From: a virus
Virus record (IMG/VR): IMGVR_UViG_3300037808_001135
Span: 1-49,395 of that record
Strand: one strand, 5' to 3'
DNA: 49,395 bases
A model generated the notes under the pieces. It was not told the DNA's origin, did not search any database, and saw only the letters and a list, made by a program, of their open reading frames with translations. The position numbers were made by a program, and so were the translations under genes. This document shows, in pieces, positions 1 through 4,457 of the stretch. Position 1 is the first letter of the stretch; each line of letters starts with the position of its first letter.

Positions 1-134
1 CTGAGGTGACTAAAGACCTTGGCCAGTCTGGTGGGATTGCTGATCTTGGTTCCGTACATCTCGTACATCTCCTCGTCTTCAGCCACCACCTCTACGAGCT
101 TGGATTCGACTCGTCTTATCGTCATGGGATTCAT
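1..134 (-). CDS. RadC-like protein, duplicated 5' end (partial)
   Basis: This is the first 44 codons of the radC-like gene that is complete at 48942-49391, repeated because of the terminal redundancy. The ATG is at 134 on the minus strand, preceded by AAGGAG inside the end of the upstream gene. It is not a separate gene: in the circular molecule it and the right-end copy are the same locus. Confidence 0.9.
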   Translation of the reverse strand, partial: MNPMTIRRVESKLVEVVAEDEEMYEMYGTKISNPTRLAKVFSHL

Positions 135-138
135 GTCA
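1..138. repeat. Terminal redundancy, left copy
   Basis: These bases are repeated at the right end (49258-49395). The only difference I see is position 12, A here and G at 49269, which is silent (Phe codon TTT versus TTC) in the minus-strand radC-like gene. The repeat shows that the contig ends join. It may be an assembly overlap of a circularly permuted genome or a genuine short direct terminal repeat. Confidence 0.95.
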
Positions 139-139
139 T

Positions 140-322
140 TCACTCCTTGGGTTTCTGGTCTCTTTGCTGTTTGACTGCGTAGTCCAGCTTCTGAGCTGCA
201 TCCTCCAGCAGCGTCAGAGCCTCCTCTGGTCGGTCTTCTCGGTAGAGCTGGGGCACAAGCACGGTGAGCACGAAGGCCCACGTGGGAGGACACAGCTCTA
301 TGCTCTCTTGGTCGTGACTCAT
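140..322 (-). CDS. Hypothetical protein, 60 aa
   Basis: A small acidic protein that I do not recognise, with no membrane segment or cysteine pair. The C-terminal half is predicted helical (PEEALTLLEDAAQKLDYAV). Its ATG overlaps the stop of the upstream gene by four bases (ATGA), and its stop lies five bases before the radC-like start, whose AAGGAG site is inside this gene's last codons. Tight coupling on both sides supports a real gene in the minus-strand early operon. Confidence 0.7.
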   Translation of the reverse strand: MSHDQESIELCPPTWAFVLTVLVPQLYREDRPEEALTLLEDAAQKLDYAVKQQRDQKPKE

Positions 323-603
323 CGGGCAGGCCTCTCTCCCCAGTGGCTGAGGTCGAGCAGTTGGATGTCCTCGTAGAGCATCTCAGCCAGCATCAGGTCA
401 TCCCCCCGAACGTGGGTGGCAACGTCATAGCCCATCTGTCGGGCTACTCCGGTGAGAGGCGTTCGGTTCTCACTGATCACACCCAGGACGTCAGCACGTT
501 CACCCACCATGCAGTTGCAGAACTCACCGATCAGTGTCTTGTCTTCAGCTGTGAAGCGACCACGCTTCAGGGCCTGGTCCAGTCGTTCTCTCCAGGTACT
601 CAT
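319..603 (-). CDS. Hypothetical protein, 94 aa
   Basis: Unrecognised soluble protein of the minus-strand operon. The middle part (ENRTPLTGVARQMGYDV) could be a short helix-turn-helix-like stretch, but this is weak. The start overlaps the stop of the 600-1013 gene (ATGA) and the stop overlaps the start of the 140-322 gene, so it is translationally coupled on both sides. No catalytic motif is visible. Confidence 0.72.
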   Translation of the reverse strand: MSTWRERLDQALKRGRFTAEDKTLIGEFCNCMVGERADVLGVISENRTPLTGVARQMGYDVATHVRGDDLMLAEMLYEDIQLLDLSHWGERPAR

Positions 604-1013
604 GCTTCATCCTCCCCCTCGACGTACTCTTCAACCCAGGCCAGGCACTTGGCTCTGGGATTGCCCTCTATGCAGTCGTCATGCACCACCTGAAGCGCCT
701 GAAGCCCCCAGTAGTCGAGCGGCAACAGGGCCATCAGCTCAGGGGTGAAGTCGTCCGGGTTCTGGTTGTCCCAGACGGCTTCGTAGTCGTCTTCGGGCAA
801 CTCCTCCCTGGGAGGCAGGCATGCCCCCACAGCGCAGCGCTCATCACCATCGCCGTAGTAGGCACAGGTCATGCCATTGCTGATTGCGGGGCTTTCAGTC
901 CGGTGCCTCTTTCGCATGCAGCGATGGTCCTCGGGCACATGCCGAGTGATGGCATCCACCAGCCCTTGTTTGGTCCAGCCGTTCTGGAGCTCGTAGGTGT
1001 AGGTCATGCCCAC
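600..1013 (-). CDS. Hypothetical cysteine-containing protein, 137 aa
   Basis: Unrecognised acidic protein. It contains several cysteines (DHRCMRKR, MTCAYYGDGDERCAVGACLP, VHDDCIEG, AKCLAWVEEY), which could bind a metal although the spacing fits no zinc family I know. The ATG overlaps the end of the upstream zinc-type gene by ten bases, and the end overlaps the next gene by four bases. Coupling and frame conservation across the operon support it as real. Confidence 0.72.
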   Translation of the reverse strand: MGMTYTYELQNGWTKQGLVDAITRHVPEDHRCMRKRHRTESPAISNGMTCAYYGDGDERCAVGACLPPREELPEDDYEAVWDNQNPDDFTPELMALLPLDYWGLQALQVVHDDCIEGNPRAKCLAWVEEYVEGEDEA

Positions 1014-1219
1014 ACCTCCCCGAAGCAGGACTCTTCCGCCTCGATAGGCTCATCCACATCGCTCTGGTCGTACCCGGTCAGGATCTCAGGTCGGTACTGT
1101 GAGAGCTTGGCCTTCTCACACACCGCACACACCCTGCACAGGTAGATGCCTTGGGCGTCGTGCTCAGCCCAGGTTGTGGGCTCACACACATGCTCTTGCA
1201 GTTGGTCCTGGGTAAGCAT
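1004..1219 (-). CDS. Small zinc-ribbon-like protein, 71 aa
   Basis: Starting at the ATG at 1219, which shares its A with the TAA stop of the upstream gene (TAATG), gives a protein beginning MLTQDQLQEH. A longer upstream start is possible but would overlap the upstream gene by about 50 bases. HVC near the N terminus and YLCRVCAVC further on give a possible Cys/His metal site. Function unknown; it is one of many small Cys-pair proteins in this operon. Confidence 0.7.
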   Translation of the reverse strand: MLTQDQLQEHVCEPTTWAEHDAQGIYLCRVCAVCEKAKLSQYRPEILTGYDQSDVDEPIEAEESCFGEVWA

Positions 1220-1503
1220 TACTTGGCCTCCATGAGCATGCTCGCTTCGAGTTGGGTCAGGTCGCACATGGCGGTGATGAGGAAGCCATGGAGCTCCCTG
1301 GCCTGTGCCATGCGCTTCGTGGGGTCAGGCTGGGCCCGCAGCTCCTCCAGTTCGCTCAGTGCCCCCAGCAGCATGCCTCGGACAGGTGTGCACAGCCTGT
1401 CTGCGGCCTTGGACAGCTCTGTGCGGTTAGCCGGCTGACTCGTCGGCTGGTAGGGCTGGTCGTCTGACGTTCGGTGTCGGGCAGGTACGTTGGTCGCAGT
1501 CAT
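1219..1503 (-). CDS. Hypothetical protein, first gene of the minus-strand early operon, 94 aa
   Basis: I chose the ATG at 1503 because AAGGA lies eight bases upstream; the ATG at 1530 has no ribosome site. The N-terminal 30 residues are polar and low-complexity, and residues 30-94 are helical and acidic (LLGALSELEELRAQ). As the promoter-proximal gene of a roughly 9.5-kb operon that wraps through the circle junction, it would be the first early protein made. No homology is recognised. Confidence 0.72.
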   Translation of the reverse strand: MTATNVPARHRTSDDQPYQPTSQPANRTELSKAADRLCTPVRGMLLGALSELEELRAQPDPTKRMAQARELHGFLITAMCDLTQLEASMLMEAK

Positions 1504-1537
1504 GTCGTTGTCCTTGCGGTTGGTTGTCATGTCTAGG

Positions 1538-1555
1538 AGCGCAAAAATTCGCGCT
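1538..1555. promoter_or_regulatory. Operator-like inverted repeat, AGCGC-N8-GCGCT
   Basis: The arms AGCGC and GCGCT flank eight AT-rich bases. The palindrome sits 35 bases upstream of the first codon of the minus-strand operon, filling the spacer of the weak candidate promoter there. That position suits a repressor or activator site, but no cognate regulator is identified. Confidence 0.35.
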
Positions 1556-1721
1556 TCCAAGCACCCCGGAACCCCCACTCGCGCGCGCTGGAATACCCTG
1601 GAGTCATGGCCTGCGTACTGTCTTAGAGGGTCTGGTCACCCACGCTCTCACGCCTACACGCGCGCGCGTTTAAGGAAGCTGGCGCCGTGGGGGTTTTCGG
1701 GTGGGTGCCAGCGGCGCTTTG

Positions 1722-1751
1722 TTGCTGGCTTTGAAAACTCGGACCTATCCT
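1722..1751 (+). promoter_or_regulatory. Candidate sigma70-like promoter for the 1786 gene
   Basis: TTGCTG and TATCCT (four of six matches to TATAAT) are separated by 18 bases on the plus strand. A transcript would start near 1758 and carry the AGGAGG ribosome site of the following gene. Inference from motif and position only. Confidence 0.4.
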
Positions 1752-1785
1752 CCACGGGGGGGAACTAGCCTAGGAGGCTAAGACA

Positions 1786-2049
1786 ATGCTTAAAGCAACC
1801 ATGAAGGACTACAAGGACGGTGTTGGCATGCTCGTGATCGAGCTTCCCTACTCTAAAATCGGCCGTGAATCACGCCCTCAGAAGGGCAAGGACGGTCGCA
1901 AGGATGAGATCCAGGGGAAGAGCATCACACACGCTACAAGCGGCGGAAACCGCGACACAAGCGTCCAGTTGCCTGACGGGTCAGAGTTGAAGGTCACACT
2001 TGGCGTGAACTGTTTCTCGGAGAACCCTGACTTCGTGAGTGTCAACTAG
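1786..2049 (+). CDS. Hypothetical protein, 87 aa
   Basis: A basic, predicted beta-rich protein of unknown function, with a lysine-rich loop (RESRPQKGKDGRKDE) and a C-terminal segment resembling a beta-barrel edge (GSELKVTLGVNCFS). The start is fixed by a very strong AGGAGG site eight bases before the ATG. It stands alone: a candidate promoter lies upstream and a strong hairpin (2057-2090) directly downstream, so it is probably a separately and highly expressed transcript. The basic loop could bind nucleic acid, but this is only a guess. Confidence 0.82.
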   Translation: MLKATMKDYKDGVGMLVIELPYSKIGRESRPQKGKDGRKDEIQGKSITHATSGGNRDTSVQLPDGSELKVTLGVNCFSENPDFVSVN

Positions 2050-2056
2050 TGTGAAC

Positions 2057-2090
2057 GGGGCATCAGGAAGGCTACCCTTCCTGGTGCCCC
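2057..2090 (+). terminator. Terminator-like hairpin after the 1786 gene
   Basis: A 15-bp stem (GGGGCATCAGGAAGG pairing with CCTTCCTGGTGCCCC, one G-U pair) with a four-base loop begins seven bases after the stop codon. No U-tract follows, so it may work as an RNA 3'-end stabiliser or as a bidirectional terminator. Confidence 0.7.
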
Positions 2091-2112
2091 CGTCATCCTG
2101 GACCCGTTGTGC

Positions 2113-2131
2113 ATACATCCCCAGGATGTAT
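2113..2131. promoter_or_regulatory. Perfect 8-bp inverted repeat with CATCC/GGATG half-sites
   Basis: ATACATCC and GGATGTAT are separated by CCA. The same CATCC/GGATG half-sites occur in the 16-bp perfect palindrome at 6731-6746, in the spacer of another promoter-like element. This suggests that one DNA-binding protein recognises both. Confidence 0.4.
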
Positions 2132-2350
2132 CTAGTCTCCTACCGTCCCTGACGGCCTGGTTAGACCCCCACCCCGTGTGCCCCCGGGGGTCCACGAGCC
2201 TCGTTTGAGGCCTAAGGGAGTCCCACCCTATCCCTAGGAGCCCAAGAGGGACCCCTGGGACCCTGGGAAGACCTGAGGTCATGGCCGGACTGTCTACCGC
2301 GCGTGTTGGTGTCCAGCCCCCGTGTGGTACCGACATTCTTGGCACCGTGA

Positions 2351-2363
2351 GGGGTGATTTGCG
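2351..2363 (+). repeat. GGGGTGATTTGCG element, copy 1
   Basis: The 13-mer GGGGTGATTTGCG is repeated exactly at 2817-2829 and in a diverged form at 6722-6734. Here it is followed closely by TACC and ATCGGTGC, which also occur after copy 2. It lies 45 bases before the ATG of the 2408 gene. A -35-like TTGCG is present, but I see no good -10 at the right distance in this copy. Confidence 0.55.
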
Positions 2364-2407
2364 TACCATCGGTGCATCGCCTGGCAGCCCCTCTACCCTG
2401 GACCCTT

Positions 2408-2659
2408 ATGCCTGATCTGAACCAGCAAGCAGTAATCGACGCCGTGATCACCTTGGAGGGTCTGCGTGACCATGTGGCCCTGGGTGCTCCTGGGATCTAT
2501 GAGCATGACCTGAAGTGGTATGCCGCCTTGGTATCGACGTGTCAGACCTTGCTGACGGCGGCGTCTAAGATTGACGGTGAGCCTGGGCAGCACCGCGTTC
2601 CTACCAGTTCGATCGAGGCCCTGACGACCACCCTCGAGGGTCTGTTGAGGAGGGAGTGA
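2408..2659 (+). CDS. Hypothetical protein, 83 aa
   Basis: Predicted mostly helical and unrecognised. The reading frame is open from a GTG at 2354, but the first 18 codons run through the repeated GGGGTGATTTGCG element and look non-coding, so I take the ATG at 2408. No Shine-Dalgarno site is visible before either start, which is unusual in this genome and lowers confidence. The GCCCC-GTG-GGGGC hairpin at 2706-2718 follows the gene. Confidence 0.55.
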   Translation: MPDLNQQAVIDAVITLEGLRDHVALGAPGIYEHDLKWYAALVSTCQTLLTAASKIDGEPGQHRVPTSSIEALTTTLEGLLRRE

Positions 2660-2705
2660 GCACGGGCGGGGACTTCCCTCGCTCGGAGTCTTGAAGGTCT
2701 GGTAG

Positions 2706-2718
2706 GCCCCGTGGGGGC
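2706..2718 (+). terminator. Hairpin GCCCC-GTG-GGGGC
   Basis: A five-bp GC stem with a three-base loop lies 46 bases after the stop codon of the 2408 gene. It is a plausible transcription end, though no U-run follows. Confidence 0.4.
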
Positions 2719-2775
2719 AGAAAGCATCCTCTGACTTCAAACTGTCCGCTGCTCCCCTGCAGCTGGCCGGATCCC

Positions 2776-2801
2776 GCCCCACCTCTTGCCGGGGGTGGGG
2801 C
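2776..2801. terminator. Hairpin GCCCCACC / GGTGGGGC
   Basis: An eight-bp perfect stem with a ten-base loop lies just upstream of the second GGGGTGATTTGCG element. The terminator-then-promoter order is repeated at 6695-6758. Confidence 0.45.
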
Positions 2802-2816
2802 ACTGCCTGGACCTCA

Positions 2817-2853
2817 GGGGTGATTTGCGCTACCTACTAGATCCGAGTATCGG
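2817..2853 (+). promoter_or_regulatory. GGGGTGATTTGCG element, copy 2, with promoter-like spacing
   Basis: The element contains TTGCGC (2825-2830) and, after 17 bases, TATCGG (2848-2853). The repeated 13-mer is identical to copy 1 at 2351-2363. Transcription would start near 2860 into DNA without a convincing gene. Promoter activity is inferred from spacing and repetition only. Confidence 0.45.
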
Positions 2854-3069
2854 TGCCTCGGGGGTTGCGCCCAGGTCTTGTGGTCTATGGGAGCTGCGAG
2901 AATTCACCTGGTAGTGAGGGGGTTCCCGGGGCACTGTTTCCAAAGCCTCAAGCGTCTGGCTGCGTGGGCATTACACGCGGGGACGTTACAGGGAGAGTGA
3001 GGCCCTCCCCCCTAGGAGCTCCGTCCCCGATGGCGTTGGGGCACTTCGCCGGAGGGTCCGGGGCTCACC

Positions 3070-3543
3070 TCACATGTGCAGGAAGCGCCTGACCAGGCCA
3101 ATGAAAGGTCTGGTCCACTCAGGCTTCACTGCGTGCAGGAGCCCGAGGATGACTGCCATCAGTCCCGCTATCACTACCCCGGCAGGTCCCCAGTCATCAG
3201 CCCAGACACTGGAAGGATCCTCACCGTCGACTCCGTCCAGCGTGTCCTCCGAATGGTGGTGGTGGGGGATGTCTTCTTCATCACCCTGATCCTCTTCCAC
3301 CTCCTCCTCCACATGAGGGGGCGGCAGCGTGACGTAGACCGGGATCGGCCGTGAATCAGACTTGGGCCCAAACCCACCGTGCAGCCCGAAGAACAGACCC
3401 ACCTGACGCGAATCGTAGTCGCTCCCACGGTCACCCTCGATGACCCCTCCTCCACCACTCACCCCACCGAACCAGCCGAGCCCTGCGCAGCCGAGGATCC
3501 CGGCGAGGGTGAGAATGAACACGGCGCGTGTGACCTGTTGCAT
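3070..3543 (-). CDS. Membrane-anchored lipoprotein-like protein, possible spanin/holin
   Basis: The 157-aa protein starts at an ATG with GGAGG seven bases upstream. The N terminus is a lipoprotein-type signal (hydrophobic stretch then LAGILGC, residues 13-19). A glycine-rich segment and a proline/acid-rich stretch follow (VEEEVEEDQGDEED), then a histidine cluster (IPHHHHSED) that could bind metal. A second hydrophobic segment (GPAGVVIAGLMAVILGLLHA) lies near residues 119-138, with a basic tail after it. Lipobox plus inner-membrane helix would suit a unimolecular spanin or another lysis accessory protein. It is one of only two minus-strand genes between the early and virion operons. The role is inferred. 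Confidence 0.72.
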   Translation of the reverse strand: MQQVTRAVFILTLAGILGCAGLGWFGGVSGGGGVIEGDRGSDYDSRQVGLFFGLHGGFGPKSDSRPIPVYVTLPPPHVEEEVEEDQGDEEDIPHHHHSEDTLDGVDGEDPSSVWADDWGPAGVVIAGLMAVILGLLHAVKPEWTRPFIGLVRRFLHM

Positions 3544-3590
3544 GGCGGACCTCCAGTTGAAGACGAGGTCTGGAGCCTACGACTCTGAAT

Positions 3591-3649
3591 GCTCGGGATC
3601 ATCGCTTCGCCCGATCCCTCGCGTGCGGTTTAGGTCCGCAAGCCCGAGC
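3591..3649. other. Structured RNA element with a tRNA-Leu-like anticodon arm
   Basis: On the plus strand, GCTCGGG (3591-3597) pairs with CCCGAGC (3643-3649), enclosing TGCGG-TTTAGGT-CCGCA (3624-3640). The loop TTTAGGT is the same as the anticodon loop of bacterial tRNA-Leu(UAG). No T-arm, CCA end or conserved D-loop is present, so it is not a functional tRNA. It lies in the minus-strand leader of the lipoprotein gene, so the complement may serve as an attenuator or terminator. Confidence 0.4.
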
Positions 3650-3664
3650 CTACACGCATTTCGT

Positions 3665-3690
3665 GGCAGTCAGCCCTGCCGTGATGGCAG
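3665..3690. promoter_or_regulatory. Mutually exclusive hairpins GGCAG / CTGCC / GGCAG
   Basis: CTGCC at 3676-3680 can pair either with GGCAG at 3665-3669 or with GGCAG at 3686-3690. Such alternative pairing, next to the stem at 3591-3649 and upstream of the minus-strand lipoprotein gene, could form a regulatory switch. Structure only; no function is shown. Confidence 0.3.
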
Positions 3691-3712
3691 CCGGGCATGA
3701 CGATTAGGCATG

Positions 3713-4012
3713 CTACGAGGCCTTGTGGGCCGACCCGCCCAGCTCCACAGCCCGTTGTGTTTCGCGCAGACGAGATATTTGAGAATTCCGCTCGCAGCGC
3801 CCGCAATCGCAACTCAGCGTGTGCAGTTCGACGCCGTTATCGTCCGTCACGTACCCCGTTTTTCGACCCATGTAGGCCTGCAGCTGCTGCGCTTGCCGAA
3901 TGACGACTTCGCGAAGTTCGTTATTGTCCGCGCGCAGGCGTACACACTCCGCCAGACCAGCCTCCAACTGAAGGGCTGTCTCTCCGAAGGACTTTCCTTG
4001 TGTGATCTCCAT
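3713..4012 (-). CDS. Hypothetical coiled-coil/zinc-type protein, 99 aa
   Basis: The N-terminal 50 residues are predicted coiled coil (LRADNNELREVVIRQAQQLQ), followed by a CDCGRC cysteine cluster that could bind zinc. The ATG at 4012 is preferred; an upstream in-frame ATG at 4039 is possible. Neither has a well-placed ribosome site. A minus-strand TTGCCA-19-TACACT sequence ends ten bases before the ATG, so the message may be nearly leaderless. The gene lies between the virion promoter and the lipoprotein gene and is probably cotranscribed with the latter. Confidence 0.6.
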   Translation of the reverse strand: MEITQGKSFGETALQLEAGLAECVRLRADNNELREVVIRQAQQLQAYMGRKTGYVTDDNGVELHTLSCDCGRCERNSQISRLRETQRAVELGGSAHKAS

Positions 4013-4021
4013 GATTGCCGA

Positions 4022-4052
4022 AGTGTACCACCTCTGCATCCTTTGTTGGCAA
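4022..4052 (-). promoter_or_regulatory. Candidate minus-strand promoter for the 3713 gene
   Basis: TTGCCA (4052 to 4047) and TACACT (4027 to 4022) are spaced by 19 bases. Initiation would fall within a few bases of the ATG at 4012. It overlaps the plus-strand promoter at 4043-4071, so the two may compete. Confidence 0.35.
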
Positions 4053-4071
4053 CCCTCTCCTCGGCTACAGT
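4043..4071 (+). promoter_or_regulatory. Candidate sigma70-like promoter of the virion operon
   Basis: TTGTTG (4043-4048) and TACAGT (4066-4071) are separated by exactly 17 bases and are followed about 30 bases later by the AGGAGG site and ATG of the first virion-operon gene (4101). Among plus-strand intergenic sequences this is the best match to a bacterial housekeeping promoter. Confidence 0.55.
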
Positions 4072-4100
4072 GCTGGAGGCATCAACCTTAGGAGGGCCAC

Positions 4101-4457
4101 ATGGTCGCTGAATACAACCACTTCAACGTCACCGTCTCCGCCAAGGAGGACTTTGACTACACGATGCAGACTGACCCGGTGGTCAACTTCTCTACCTGGA
4201 CGTCCTTCTACGGCGCCATGGGAGGGGACCGGGTCACCGACGCGCCACTGGTCAAACTGACCGTCACCGTCATAGGCGTTGGAACCACTGGGCAGTTGCG
4301 CCTGCAGGCCTCGGAGACCGCCACGGCCGGCCTGAACACCGTCAAGCAGATCCGCCGGCGCATGGACATCTTCGGACTGGACGGGTCCGGGGACCGCAAA
4401 CTGGTCGCCCAGGGTTGGTACGAGGTCCGCCGCACATCCACGGTCGACTTCACCTGA
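4101..4457 (+). CDS. Small beta-rich protein coupled to the sulfatase, 118 aa
   Basis: The protein starts at an ATG with AGGAGG five bases upstream. It appears all-beta (alternating hydrophobic and polar residues, for example LVKLTVTVIGVGTTGQLRLQA) and ends in a short beta stretch. The size and pattern resemble small immunoglobulin-like or baseplate-adaptor-like domains of phage adsorption proteins, but I recognise no family with certainty. Its TGA overlaps the ATG of the sulfatase gene (TGATG), so the two are translationally coupled. It may anchor or partner the sulfatase on the particle; this is inference. Confidence 0.78.
   Translation: MVAEYNHFNVTVSAKEDFDYTMQTDPVVNFSTWTSFYGAMGGDRVTDAPLVKLTVTVIGVGTTGQLRLQASETATAGLNTVKQIRRRMDIFGLDGSGDRKLVAQGWYEVRRTSTVDFT

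Larger units (their letters stand above)
1504..1785. promoter_or_regulatory. Divergent control region between early operon and plus-strand gene
   Basis: These 282 bases separate the first gene of the minus-strand operon (start 1503) from the plus-strand gene at 1786 and hold no convincing gene. The region has alternating CG tracts near 1578-1588 and 1661-1669. On the plus strand TTGCTG (1722-1727) and TATCCT (1746-1751) are 18 bases apart. On the minus strand a weak TTGGAA (1560 to 1555) is followed 17 bases later by CCTAGA (1537 to 1532). The minus-strand promoter assignment is uncertain. Confidence 0.5.
2091..2407. other. Hairpin-rich non-coding region
   Basis: I see no gene here. It contains the perfect inverted repeat ATACATCC-CCA-GGATGTAT (2113-2131), a GACCCCC/GGGGGTC stem (2164-2192) that includes the palindrome CCCCCGGGGG (2181-2190), and a GCCTC-GTTT-GAGGC hairpin at 2198-2211. 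The GGGGTGATTTGCG element lies at 2351-2363. The density of structure suggests a regulatory RNA, replication origin or packaging site; the sequence does not decide between them. Confidence 0.5.
2660..3069. other. Non-coding region with terminator-like hairpins and a possible small RNA
   Basis: No convincing protein gene is present in these 410 bases. Hairpins are visible at 2706-2718 (GCCCC-GTG-GGGGC), 2776-2801 (GCCCCACC pairing with GGTGGGGC) and near 3026-3042 (CCCC-N9-GGGG). A promoter-like element at 2825-2853 points rightward, yet the next gene (3070-3543) lies on the other strand. Any transcript from it would be an untranslated RNA of roughly 200 bases, or antisense to the lipoprotein gene. 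Confidence 0.45.

Noticed and set aside
2853-3092. A plus-strand 79-aa frame beginning at a GTG
   Set aside because: Pro/Gly-rich without domain character, no ribosome site, overlaps the end of the minus-strand lipoprotein gene and contains hairpins. More likely non-coding.
3569-3660. A tRNA gene (tRNA-Leu UAG or tRNA-Gln-like stretch)
   Set aside because: Only an anticodon-arm-like hairpin and an outer stem are present; there is no T-arm, no conserved D-loop GG and no proper acceptor end. Kept as a structured element, not a tRNA.
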